Shown here: positions 23,513-34,819 of the stretch, in pieces
Layout of the letters: each line of letters opens with the position of its first letter
Position numbering within the stretch: position 1 is the stretch's first letter
NCBI GenBank assembly: GCA_035554115.1
Contig: DATMIW010000062.1
Coordinates: 1-39,247 of the forward strand
Direction of reading: 5' to 3'
Length of the DNA stretch: 39,247 nucleotides
From: CAXTSE01 sp035554115
GTDB taxonomy: Bacteria > Actinomycetota > Actinomycetes > Actinomycetales > Microbacteriaceae
Notes under the pieces: generated by a model
What the model was told of the DNA's origin: nothing
Seen by the model: the letters and a program-made list of their open reading frames with translations, nothing else
The model's database searches: none
Made by a program: the position numbers and the translations under genes

Positions 23513-24091
23513 TTACGGGATCTGGGTGAAGGCGAGGCTGCTCGTGGCGAGTGTCGCGACACCCGTCTGGGCGGCGTTGTCGGCACTGGCGCCGAAGGGC
23601 CAGGTCACCGTCACGGTCACGGCGACTGTCGTCGTGCCGGCGGTCGCGACCTTGTACTGGCCGGAACCGAGCGAGGTCAGCGAGCCGGTGCCGCTGGTGA
23701 CCGTGTAGGTCACGACGGCGCCGTTACCCAGCGCGGTGGCCAGGGCGGTGTTGGCTGCGGCGCCGGTGGCGGTGATGCCCGCACCGGTCGAACCGATGGA
23801 GAACTTCAGGTTGTCACCGCTCGCGGTGAGCGTGACGTTCTGCGTGTAGACGATGGTGTCGCCGGGAACGATCTTGAACGTCGAGAGGTTGACGGCGGGG
23901 CCGGCGGACGTTCCGTAGTTCCAGGTGCCAGCGGCACCGGCGGAGGCGGAGAGCTGACCGGCAGTAATCGATCCACCGCTTGCGGCGGCGAGCGGGGTGG
24001 AAGCGTTCCAGAATGCGAGGGTTCCTGCGCCACCCATGAGCAGTGCAACACCGAGGCCCGTGGCCACGGCTCCCTTGACGAGCTTGTTCAT
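23513..24091 (-). CDS. Alternate-signal exported protein (RER_14450-like), TasA-like fibre candidate
   Basis: A 192-residue exported protein. MNKLVKGAVATGLGVALLMG followed by GAGTLAFWNAS is the hallmark of the actinobacterial alternate-signal exported family (RER_14450 type) associated with SipW-like peptidases. The mature chain is Ala/Thr/Gly/Ser-rich and beta-predicted (VNLSTFKIVPGDTIVYTQNV, VTVTWPFGASADNAAQTGVA) and has no Cys. This composition suits a fibre or matrix subunit like TasA, but polymerisation is an inference. A GAAGGA ribosome site lies six bases before the ATG. It has its own long upstream region with a hairpin leader and is followed by a strong terminator-like hairpin, so it is likely the most abundant product of the locus. 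Confidence 0.83.
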   Translation of the reverse strand: MNKLVKGAVATGLGVALLMGGAGTLAFWNASTPLAAASGGSITAGQLSASAGAAGTWNYGTSAGPAVNLSTFKIVPGDTIVYTQNVTLTASGDNLKFSIGSTGAGITATGAAANTALATALGNGAVVTYTVTSGTGSLTSLGSGQYKVATAGTTTVAVTVTVTWPFGASADNAAQTGVATLATSSLAFTQIP

Positions 24092-24475
24092 TGTGATTCC
24101 TTCGGGCTAGGTGTTCGGTTTCAGCGGCATCCGGCTGAAACCGATGGCGCGAGGGGCTCGTTTTCGATTCCCCGCAGATGACATTACGGTCCCCCTTAGT
24201 GCGGACATAGCACCCCCCGGTCCCCAGAGTAGGGGGGTACTCTGACGGGGGTCATCACCTCTTAAAATCGCCTGTGATCAGGGATTTTCATCAGCCTGAC
24301 AAAAGTACTTCAAAAATTCATCAAGGGTACACAGGGGTACAATTTGGGGGATACGCCTTGTACCCAACCACTAGACAGATCGTTCTCCGACCGCGCTCGA
24401 AGGCACGAGTCGCCGCCCCCTACATCGACCGGATTGTTCCTCGAAGGTGTCACCGGAAAGCGCTACGGTCGAGAG
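24092..24475. promoter_or_regulatory. Divergent regulatory region of fibre locus and glgE
   Basis: 384 bp without a gene. A leader hairpin with 10 bp arms (CGGTTTCAGC at 24116, GCTGAAACCG at 24134) sits just before the fibre gene. AGAGTA-GGGGGG-TACTCT (24226-24243) is a perfect spaced palindrome. GGGTACAA (24335-24342) and TTGTACCC (24358-24365) form another, and GGGTAC recurs at 24235, 24325 and 24335. An A/T-rich block (about 24260-24330) contrasts with the GC-rich surroundings and probably holds the promoters. The regulator is unknown. Confidence 0.6.
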
Positions 24476-26463
24476 GTGACAACGTCGCGGCACACCCGCA
24501 TCGGACGCATCCCGATCCGCCATATTTCGCCGCAACAGCCCGAGAACCGCTGGCCTGCCACCTCGTATGTGGGCGAAGTCGTGCCCTTCGAGGCGACGGT
24601 CTTTCGCGAGGGTCACGGGCTTATCCGCGTCGAGCTGATTCTCACAGCACCCGACGGCGCGGAGGAAACGCATCGTCTCTTACCAACCGCTCCAGGCACG
24701 GATCGCTGGCACACCCTCGTGCGAGTCGACCAGCAGGGCGCATGGCGTTTTCGCATTCGGGCTGCCGCTGACGACTGGCAGAGCTGGGTGCACGATGCCG
24801 AGTTGACCGTGGTCGGCGGGCCGGATCCGGATCTGGTGTTGGCCATGGGTGCCGCGCTGCTCGCCACGATCTCGAAGAAGCTGCCGGCCGCAGCACGCCG
24901 CGCTATCGAGAACGTGCGCACCACACTTCTCGACACCTCGGTGACGCCCGAGACCCGGCTCGCAGCGGCGCATGACACGCAGCTGGCCGCGATCCTCGAT
25001 GCGAATCCGATTACTTCGCTCGAGACGGAATCCGAGGAACAACTGCTCATCGTGCATCGCACGCGGGCCGCAGTCGGCTCGTGGTACGAATTCTTTCCGC
25101 GCTCCGAGGGTGCCAAGAAACGTCGCGACGGCAGCTGGACCAGCGGAACATTCCGCACAGCAGCCAAGTCGCTCCCCCGTGTCGCCGCCATGGGCTTCGA
25201 CACCGTCTACCTGCCGCCGATCCACCCGATCGGCGTCGCACACCGCAAGGGCCCCAACAATTCACCCACGGCTGGCCCGAGCGACCCCGGCAGTCCCTGG
25301 GCGATCGGCTCGGCCGAGGGAGGCCATGACGCGATCCATCCGGAGCTCGGCACCCTGCGCGACTTCACCTACTTCCGAAAGCAGGCCGAGTCGCTGGGGC
25401 TCGAGGTCGCCCTCGATCTCGCCCTGCAGTGCTCGCCGGACCATCCCTGGGTGGCCGAGCATCCGGAGTGGTTCACTGAGCGGCCCGACGGATCGATCGC
25501 CTACGCCGAGAACCCGCCCAAGCGATATCAAGACATTTACCCCCTCAACTTCGACCGCGATCCGGAGGGCATCCGCGCCGAAATCCTGCGGATCGTCGAG
25601 CTCTGGATCGCGCGCGGCGTCACGATATTTCGGGTCGACAATCCGCACACCAAGCCTCTCGGCTTCTGGGAGTGGTTGCTTGCCGAGGTGGCGGACCGGC
25701 ATCCCGATGTCGTATTTCTGGCAGAGGCATTCACCCGGCCCGCCCTGCTGCACGCGCTGGCCGCCGTCGGATTCCACCAGTCGTATTCCTATTTCACCTG
25801 GCGCAACACCAAGCGCGAGCTGGAAGAGTTCTTCACCGACATCACCGGACCGTCTGCCGACTATCTGCGGCCCAATCTCTTCGTCAACACCCCCGACATC
25901 CTCACCGAATATCTGCAGACCGGGGGCACCGCCGCCTACAAGGTGCGGGCCGCACTGGCCGCCACAGCATCTCCGCTGTGGGGGGTCTACGCGGGTTACG
26001 AGCTGTTCGAGAATGTGGCGCGTCCGGGCAGCGAAGAGAACATCGACAATGAGAAATACCAGTACGTGCGGCGCGATTGGGCCAAATTGGATGCCGCCGG
26101 CACGACCCTGACCCCCTATCTGACCCTGCTCAACAGCATCCGCGCCGCCCATCCCGCCCTGGGCCAGCTGCGCAATCTGCGGCTGCACTCGAGCGACGAC
26201 GACGCAATTCTCGTGTTCTCGAAGCACCTCGACGGGCAGTTCACCCCCGACGGTCGATCCGACACGATCATCGTCGTGGCAAATGTCGACCCGCACGGCA
26301 CCCATGAGACCCTCGTGCACCTAGATCTTGACGCGCTGGGGGTTCGCGGGCCCTTTGCTGTGCGCGACTTAGTCACGGGCTCGCGCTGGACGTGGACCGC
26401 ATCCAACTATGTGCGACTTGCCCCGGCTGAGCCGGTGCACATCCTCGCGATCGAAGGCCGCTG

Positions 26464-26464
<1 letters not shown>
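24476..26464 (+). CDS. glgE: Alpha-1,4-glucan:maltose-1-phosphate maltosyltransferase GlgE
   Basis: A 662-residue GH13_3 enzyme that extends alpha-glucan from maltose 1-phosphate. An N-terminal domain (RWPATSYVGEVVPFEATVFR) and a helical part precede the catalytic barrel. Visible motifs: LPPIHPIGVAHRKGPNN, IYPLNFDRDPEGI, IFRVDNPHTKP with nucleophile Asp about 388, VFLAEAFTRP with Glu about 417, and LFVNTPDILTEYLQ with Asp about 474, spaced as in characterised GlgE proteins. GTG 24476 (TTSRHTRIGRIPIRH) is chosen; the frame extends to 24344 but the extra residues are not family-like. It overlaps glgB by one base. TreS and maltokinase, which make its substrate in the known pathway, are not in the window. 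Confidence 0.95.
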
Positions 26465-28677
<2,213 letters not shown>

Positions 28678-28690
28678 GGACAGCGAGGCC

Positions 28691-29638
28691 CTAGTAGAGC
28701 AGGTTCGTGAGCTGGCGCCGGGCCACGATCACGCGCTCGTCTTCGGCGCCGGCGATCTCGAAATACTCAAGAAGCCGGGAGCGAACAACGTTCTTGCCGT
28801 CCGCGTCGAGGGTGGAAAAAAGGTCGAGCAAGCGGCCGAACGCGTCATCGAGGTGGCCACCGCTGACATCCAGATCGGCGACGGCGAGCTGGGCGTCGAC
28901 ATCTCTCGGCGCATTCGCTGCTGCGGCACGAACGGCGTCGGCGGTCTGTCCCTCGAGTCGCTGCAGAAGCGACACCTGGGCGAGTCCCGCAACGGCGAGT
29001 GCATCGCGCGGATTCTGCGAAATCGCGGCCTGGTATTCCGAGATCGCGGTGGCGTAGTCGCCCGCCGCAATTGCGTCGTAGGCCTCCTGGTGGTGGGGAG
29101 GAAGCGGCTCTTCGACCGGTTCGACTGGCACGCCGGCCTCCGCTTCGTCGCCCGGCTCCCCCACGGGCAGCGTGCCGGTGATGCCGTTCTGCTGGGCGAG
29201 CGCGAGCAGTTCGTCAAAGACCTGGCGCACCTCGTCATCCGATGGGATGCCGACAAACAGATTGACCGGACGGCCCCCGATAACCGCGGCCACGGCCGGC
29301 ACCTCACGGATCTGGAAGGCCTGCGCGAGCTGCGGGTTCAGCTGCCCGTCGACGGTCGCGAGAGCAAGCCGACCTCGGTAAGACGTGACGATGGCGCCAA
29401 GGGCGGGGGCGACTCCGCTTGCATGGAACTCGACGACAACGGGCACACGCTGCGACAGCTCAAGGACCGCGTCAAACGATGAGTCGGATGCGGCGAAGAC
29501 CAGCCCGCCGGGTGCAGCTCCAGGCGACTCAGCAGCACCGGCACCGGGCGCGGGGCTCTGCGGGGCATTCGCACGACGGACCAGGGACGAGAGATCGACG
29601 GCACCGCGCAATTGGGGACCGGGAGGGACGTTGCTCAC
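28691..29638 (-). CDS. Thioredoxin-fold/TPR co-chaperone, YbbN/CnoX-like
   Basis: A 315-residue protein with an N-terminal thioredoxin fold (VPVVVEFHASGVAPALGAIV, IREVPAVAAVIGGRPVNLFVG) and C-terminal TPR-like repeats (YDAIAAGDYATAISEYQAAI, DALAVAGLAQVSLL). The usual CXXC motif is replaced by a Cys-free ASGVAP stretch, so redox activity is unlikely; YbbN/CnoX proteins act as holdases handing clients to chaperones. Between the domains GVPVEPVEEPLPPHH resembles the peptide made by the dispersed repeat family (29108-29128). The GTG start lies 10 bases after the stop of the upstream membrane protein gene, so they form an operon. Confidence 0.85.
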   Translation of the reverse strand: MSNVPPGPQLRGAVDLSSLVRRANAPQSPAPGAGAAESPGAAPGGLVFAASDSSFDAVLELSQRVPVVVEFHASGVAPALGAIVTSYRGRLALATVDGQLNPQLAQAFQIREVPAVAAVIGGRPVNLFVGIPSDDEVRQVFDELLALAQQNGITGTLPVGEPGDEAEAGVPVEPVEEPLPPHHQEAYDAIAAGDYATAISEYQAAISQNPRDALAVAGLAQVSLLQRLEGQTADAVRAAAANAPRDVDAQLAVADLDVSGGHLDDAFGRLLDLFSTLDADGKNVVRSRLLEYFEIAGAEDERVIVARRQLTNLLY

Positions 29639-29648
29639 CCGATCAACG

Positions 29649-31508
29649 TTACAGTTCCTTCGCCGAGACCAGACCCTGCGTGTAGCCGAGCACCTTGATC
29701 GTGGCCGACTTGTCGGTCAGTGGCGGGACATAGAACAGCAATTGCAGGCCGTAGGTCGCACGGATACCCGTCGTGCTGACCCCGACGCCCAAATAGGCCT
29801 TGAGGTTTGCCGGGACAGTGATGCCCGCACCGGTCTCGACCGGGGTAACGGTATCTGTCTCGTCCAGGGCCACCGCGACCAATTGGCCGGAATCGAGGGT
29901 CGGGAACGATACCGGCGACTCCGCTGACGATGCGTGAGTGAAAGCAATCGTCGCCTTGGGCTGAACCTTTGCGAGACGATCGGCCTTTGCCGCCGGTCCG
30001 ATCTCGGTTTGAAGAGAGTCATCAGCGAGGTCGAAGTTCTCAGCCCATGTGCTCTTCTCGCCTACTGCGAGAGTGTCCCCGTAGGCGGCCGCCAGCTCAT
30101 CGGGGCGTAGTCGACCGAAGGCATTGTCAGCGGGCAGGGTAGCGGCTCCCACTGCGGCAGGCGCAAGCTTCGGCACGACCGTGCCGGGCTTGAGGTTGAT
30201 CAGGTAGTGAACCTTGTAGTCGTCACGCGGGTCGCGCTGCTGAAGCACGAGGGCGACGGGAGCAGTCGTCTCGTCGGGCGGCACCACGACCGCGAACACG
30301 GTGCGCGGCCAGGTTGTGCGCTGCTCGGGCAGAACGATCTCAAGCGCGCCGTCCGGGATGGGCGCGACAACCGCCTGCGAGGCGTCGTTGCGCGTCATCG
30401 TGTAGTTGGCAACGCGGTCGGCGAGAGCCGGGCCGTCAAGTCGCTTCGCCGCGATCTTCGGATCTTTCGCGGCATCGGCGTCACCGACAGTAGATCTCAC
30501 GCGATCGAGGATGCGCTTCAACTGGGTATCGCCCACAACCGGCGCATCCAAGTCGGCCGCTGCGGTGTCGGTCGGAGTCGGGGTGACCGCGGCTCCACCC
30601 CCGAGCGAACATCCGGTGAGTGCGAGCGATCCGATCAGCAGTCCCACGGCAAGCGAGCCGCCTCGACCACGGCCGCCACGTCCGCGCCGGGAGCGACCCT
30701 TTTTCGCGGGTTTCGCGTCGGGAAGCCCGGCGCCAGGAAGCCCGGCGTCAGGGACCCCGGCGCCCGTGACTCCTGTGTTCGGAGATCCGGCATCAGGTGA
30801 ACCGGGCAGAATGACCTTTCGCACCGGAGCGGCCGGCAGCTGTCCCCGCTTGCGACCGCGCAGCAACTGGCGCTGAGACATCGGACGCGAACCGCGAGAC
30901 GAGCGGCGCGGGCCTCTGCGTCGTCGTGCGTGGACGAGCGCCCACACGAGTGCCAGCAGCCCCAGAAGCAGTGCCCCGATGCCGCCCAGAATGAGGGTCC
31001 CCGCCATCGGGGTCGACTGGTCCAGCGGCCACGTGATCGACACTGTCGAAGGTGCCGCCTTCTTGCCGTCAGAGACGATGATGAGCGAGATCCCCGACGG
31101 TGGATTGATGCTGCGCGTCAGCTCTTTCGAGCCCTCGTATTCCTGCAGCCACAGGTCCGACTCAACGGGTGACGGCACGGTCTTTTCGGTTCCCGTTACA
31201 GCGCTGATGAGCTTGTGCTTCGAACTGTTGAAGCGCACAGTGTTGTGCCGCGCATCCCCGACCCACGCGAGAACGTCGTCGCTTCGTCCATATGCGAGAA
31301 ACACCTCGCCGCGACCGCTGATAGTGACACGTTGTGTGCCGTTGAAGGCATGAAGCGCAGCGCTGTTGACGACGGTGACCGGAGCATCAGCCGTCTGGAT
31401 CTGCAGCGTCTTGGTGGCCGGGCCGAGAAGAATCGTGCGCTGCGCCACTCCAAGACCCGCGGATGCCACAGCGGCCACGAAAAGGATGATTGCGATGACG
31501 AAACGCAT
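29649..31508 (-). CDS. Membrane protein fused to a lipoprotein-like domain
   Basis: A 619-residue protein of unknown function. An N-terminal membrane segment (MRFVIAIILFVAAVASAGLG) precedes an outside beta-rich domain, then a second membrane segment near residue 180 (GTLILGGIGALLLGLLALVW) and a long Arg/Lys-rich, GXPDAG-repeated cytoplasmic linker. A third hydrophobic segment then ends in a lipobox-like LALTGC (Cys about 300). The C-terminal half (DTQLKRILDRVRSTVGDADA to VSAKEL) is a globular outside domain of unknown family. ATG 31508 is preferred, with GGGAG before it; GTG 31514 is possible. It is co-transcribed with the YbbN-like gene. Confidence 0.75.
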   Translation of the reverse strand: MRFVIAIILFVAAVASAGLGVAQRTILLGPATKTLQIQTADAPVTVVNSAALHAFNGTQRVTISGRGEVFLAYGRSDDVLAWVGDARHNTVRFNSSKHKLISAVTGTEKTVPSPVESDLWLQEYEGSKELTRSINPPSGISLIIVSDGKKAAPSTVSITWPLDQSTPMAGTLILGGIGALLLGLLALVWALVHARRRRGPRRSSRGSRPMSQRQLLRGRKRGQLPAAPVRKVILPGSPDAGSPNTGVTGAGVPDAGLPGAGLPDAKPAKKGRSRRGRGGRGRGGSLAVGLLIGSLALTGCSLGGGAAVTPTPTDTAAADLDAPVVGDTQLKRILDRVRSTVGDADAAKDPKIAAKRLDGPALADRVANYTMTRNDASQAVVAPIPDGALEIVLPEQRTTWPRTVFAVVVPPDETTAPVALVLQQRDPRDDYKVHYLINLKPGTVVPKLAPAAVGAATLPADNAFGRLRPDELAAAYGDTLAVGEKSTWAENFDLADDSLQTEIGPAAKADRLAKVQPKATIAFTHASSAESPVSFPTLDSGQLVAVALDETDTVTPVETGAGITVPANLKAYLGVGVSTTGIRATYGLQLLFYVPPLTDKSATIKVLGYTQGLVSAKEL

Positions 31509-31721
31509 AACCACTCCCTTTTCTGCTGCTCGACCTTTCCACGTTACCCGACCTGTTCCCCGAGCCCTGGGAGGCGCCTGGGATCGATCTGTATGAGCTG
31601 CTCACGCCGTGGGTAGACTTTCTACGTTCCTGCGCTCCGATGTGCAGGCACCCCTTCGTGATCCGGCAACGCACTCTGGCAGCCCGATCTGATCCCATTT
31701 CCTGTTGTGAGGAGCTCACCG

Positions 31722-33728
31722 GTGGCCGCAGTCGATACAGGGTTCAGCACCGAACTACGCGGCTATAAGAAGGAAGAGGTCGACCAGACCGTCGCGAATC
31801 TGCGCCGCGAGCTGGCCGCCGCCGCCGCCGAATCGGCCGCCACGGCAAAAGAGGCGGCACGCCTTCGTGCTGTCGCCGATGATCTGCAGGCGGAACTGGA
31901 TGAGGTCGGGAGCCCGACGTATTCAGGACTCGGCACGCGGCTCGAGAGTACCCTGCGCATGGCCGAAGAGCAGTCGACCCGGTTGATCAGCCAGGCGGAC
32001 ATCGATGCTGAGCACCTACGGTCGACCGTTCAGTCAGAGGTCTCGGGGCTGAAAGCCGCAGCGGAAGCCCAGGCGGAGACGATTGTCGCCGAATCGGCAG
32101 CTCAGGTGGCGGCGATTGCGGCGGAGGCTCGCGCCGAGGCAGAGGAGCTTGTGGCAGCCGCCCGCAGCGAGGCTGCTACGACGATTGCCGACGCCGAGCG
32201 AGAGGCCGCCGCCCTCCGATCCGCAGCGGCTGCGGAAGCCGCCGAGGCCCGCTCGGCTGGCGCCCGCGATGCCGCGACGCTCCGCACAGAAGCCGAGCGC
32301 GAGGTTGCGGAGTTGCGCGCCACGGCCGAGCGAGAGTTGGCCGACGCTCGCGCCGAAGCCTCGGAACTGGCTCGCAGCACCGAGCACGACCGCGCGACAT
32401 TCACGGCCGAGGCTGTGCGCCTGCGCGAGGAGCTCACCCACGAACTCGAAGAGGGCCGCACCAACCTTGCGCGCGAGACGGCCGATGCCCGTACCGCCCT
32501 TGAGAACGACACGGCGGCCGCCAACGCTGCTCTAGACGCGGACACTGAACGGGCGCGCGCCGAATTGGATGCCGCCACCCGCACCGCGAATGCCGAACTG
32601 CAGGCGGCGACCGCCGCATCCCGCGCCGCGCTGGAGGCCGAAACCACCCGCGTTCACGCCGAGCTCGAGGCCGAAGCAACGCGTGTGCGAGCCGAACTTG
32701 CCGCCGAACTGGCCGGGGGACGGGCGTCACTCGAAGCAGAGCTTGCCGGAGCCCGCGAATCGTGGGAGGCGGAGCTCACCGGAGCCCGCGAGACCCTCGA
32801 AGCGGAACTCGCCCACCGTCGCTCCGATGCCGACAATGAAATCGCTCAGGCGCGCGCAACAAGCGCCTCGGAGATCGAGAAGAAGCGCAGCGATGTCGAT
32901 CGCGAAGTTGCCCGCAAGAAGGCGCTGATCGCCCAGGACCTCGAAACGACCCGCGCGAAAGTGCAGCGCGACACCGAGGAGCTTGCGACGAAGCTGGCGG
33001 CCACCGCCGACTCCGCTCGCGCCGACCTGGAAGTCGAGCTGGCGGCACGTCGCGATGAAGCCGAGAAGGAATACTCGGCGGCTCACGCCGAGGCAGCGGC
33101 CAGCACTCAGAAGTACCTCACCGAGGCTCAGGCCCAGCTCGAAACCGCCACGAAACGGGCGGCCGACAAGCGCGCAGAGGCGAGCAGCATTACCTCCTCG
33201 GCCAAGGCCGAGGTAAAAGAACTCCTCTCCAGCGCGCGAAGCACCGCCGCCGAGGTGCTCGGCAACGCCGAAGCGCGCGCCAAGTCACTCGTCGCCGAGG
33301 CCGAAGAACGTGCCACCTCACTCATCGGCGACGCCGAGTCGCGACTGACCCAGATCCGCACCGAGCGCGAGTCGGTCGCCGACTACATCGAGAACCTGCG
33401 TGGCGTGCTCGCACAAGCCGAGCGGGTGACGGCCGATCACGGCTTCCCGACCACCCCGCCCGAAGAACCGGAGCCAGCGAAGGCCGCCGAAAAACCCGCG
33501 AAAGCCAAGGCCTCGAGCGCCAAGAAGGCCGCTGCGGCAAAGGATGCGGATGCTGCGCCGCAAGCTCAGGCCGCAGCTGACGAGGCAGCGGAGAGCGAGC
33601 CGGCAGAGGACGAGGCCGCACTGAGCGAGACCCCGACCGAGGATGCGCCAGCTGACGACGACGACAACTCCCCCGATTCCGACGAGAGTCTCGAGCTCCG
33701 CGAAAGCGAGCAGGCGAGCGCCCGATGA
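31722..33728 (+). CDS. Long DivIVA-like coiled-coil protein
   Basis: A 668-residue protein. The N-terminus (MAAVDTGFSTELRGYKKEEVDQTVANLRREL) carries a DivIVA-like signature, read in parts as TELRGYKKEEVDQTV. It is followed by about 530 residues of Ala/Glu/Arg-rich coiled coil with internal repeats such as AELAGARESWEAELTGARET. A short disordered tail of Lys-Ala and then acidic residues (EDAPADDDDNSPDSDESLEL) closes it. Proteins of this type (DivIVA, Scy, FilP) build cytoskeletal scaffolds at poles or division sites; which one cannot be decided. The start GTG 31722 has a TGAGGAG ribosome site. The stop overlaps the next start by four bases (ATGA), so it is coupled to the AI-2E-type transporter. 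Confidence 0.82.
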   Translation: MAAVDTGFSTELRGYKKEEVDQTVANLRRELAAAAAESAATAKEAARLRAVADDLQAELDEVGSPTYSGLGTRLESTLRMAEEQSTRLISQADIDAEHLRSTVQSEVSGLKAAAEAQAETIVAESAAQVAAIAAEARAEAEELVAAARSEAATTIADAEREAAALRSAAAAEAAEARSAGARDAATLRTEAEREVAELRATAERELADARAEASELARSTEHDRATFTAEAVRLREELTHELEEGRTNLARETADARTALENDTAAANAALDADTERARAELDAATRTANAELQAATAASRAALEAETTRVHAELEAEATRVRAELAAELAGGRASLEAELAGARESWEAELTGARETLEAELAHRRSDADNEIAQARATSASEIEKKRSDVDREVARKKALIAQDLETTRAKVQRDTEELATKLAATADSARADLEVELAARRDEAEKEYSAAHAEAAASTQKYLTEAQAQLETATKRAADKRAEASSITSSAKAEVKELLSSARSTAAEVLGNAEARAKSLVAEAEERATSLIGDAESRLTQIRTERESVADYIENLRGVLAQAERVTADHGFPTTPPEEPEPAKAAEKPAKAKASSAKKAAAAKDADAAPQAQAAADEAAESEPAEDEAALSETPTEDAPADDDDNSPDSDESLELRESEQASAR

Positions 33729-34789
33729 AGATCCAGAACGCCTTCCGGCTGGGACTATTTGGCGGGCTAGGCGTCCTGGTCGCGATCCTGATCGGCGGCA
33801 GTCTCGCCGCGCTCGCGACGATCATCACCTACGTGGGAGCCGCGCTCTTCCTCGCCCTGGGCATTGACCCGGCGGTCTCGTTCCTCGAGCGCAAGAAGGT
33901 TCCGCGTTGGCTCGCGATCCTCATTGTGCTCGTGGGCATTCTGGGGGTTTTCGCGGGGCTCGTGCTCGCGATCATCCCGGTGATCGCCGATCAGGTGGGC
34001 AATCTGATCAAGCAGGCCCCGGACATCGTCGACAACATTGTGCGCGAGAAGGCCATCGAAATCTGGTGGGGCGACAATCTGTCGTGGCTCGGCACCTATA
34101 AGAACGCCGTCGACCAGGTGACCAACTTCTTCAATGACAACCTGGGCACCATCACCTCGGGCGTCCTGAACACCGTGATCAACATTGCGACCGGGGCATT
34201 CGGCGCGATCATCATCCTGATCTTGACCCTCTACTTCGTCGCCTCGCTCTCGAGCATCAAGCGCGGGCTCTATCAGCTCATCCCGGCCACGAAGCGCGAA
34301 AAGTTCATCGACATCTCCGAGCAGATCACCCAGTCGGTCGGGCGATATGTGATCGGGCAGGTGACGCTCGGGCTCGCGAACGGCATTCTGACGCTGATCT
34401 TCATGACAATCCTGGGCTGGATTCTCGGCAAGCCGATCGAATACGCAGCGCTTTTCGCATTCCTCGCCTTCCTGTTCTCCTTGGTGCCGCTTGTCGGAAC
34501 GATCAGCGGCGCGGTGCTGATTTCTCTGGGCATTTGGGCCTTTGAGCCATGGCCCGCCGTGCTCATTGTGGTGATCTACTACCTCGTGTACATGCAGGTC
34601 GAGGCATATCTGTTCAGCCCGACGGTGATGAACCGGGCCGTGAAGGTACCGGGAGTGCTCGTTGTCGTGGCCGCGCTTGCCGGGGGAACCCTGCTGGGCA
34701 TTCTGGGCGCCCTGATCGCGATCCCGGTGGCGGCGTCGGTGCTGCTCATCATCAAGCAGGTCATCGTTCCGCGTCAGAACGAGCTGTAG
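33725..34789 (+). CDS. AI-2E/PerM-family membrane transporter
   Basis: A 354-residue integral membrane protein of the AI-2E transporter (PerM/TqsA) family, with about eight predicted hydrophobic segments. Family parts: ALFLALGIDPAVSFLERKKV, a mid-region amphipathic loop (IPVIADQVGNLIKQAPDIVD), ITQSVGRYVIGQVTLGLANG, LVPLVGTISGAVLISLG and VEAYLFSPTVMNRAVKVPGV. Substrate unknown; relatives are linked to signal export or Na+/H+ exchange. It overlaps the preceding coiled-coil gene by four bases. Downstream lies a dispersed repeat, then the converging rhodanese gene. Confidence 0.9.
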   Translation: MKIQNAFRLGLFGGLGVLVAILIGGSLAALATIITYVGAALFLALGIDPAVSFLERKKVPRWLAILIVLVGILGVFAGLVLAIIPVIADQVGNLIKQAPDIVDNIVREKAIEIWWGDNLSWLGTYKNAVDQVTNFFNDNLGTITSGVLNTVINIATGAFGAIIILILTLYFVASLSSIKRGLYQLIPATKREKFIDISEQITQSVGRYVIGQVTLGLANGILTLIFMTILGWILGKPIEYAALFAFLAFLFSLVPLVGTISGAVLISLGIWAFEPWPAVLIVVIYYLVYMQVEAYLFSPTVMNRAVKVPGVLVVVAALAGGTLLGILGALIAIPVAASVLLIIKQVIVPRQNEL

Positions 34790-34793
34790 CTCT

Positions 34794-34819
34794 GGTCTCG
34801 ACAGGCTCGACCGGCGGGG
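34794..34819. repeat. Dispersed repeat copy between converging genes
   Basis: GGTCTCGACAGGCTCGACCGG, one copy in the 30 bp between the AI-2E-type transporter stop and the rhodanese stop. Confidence 0.75.
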
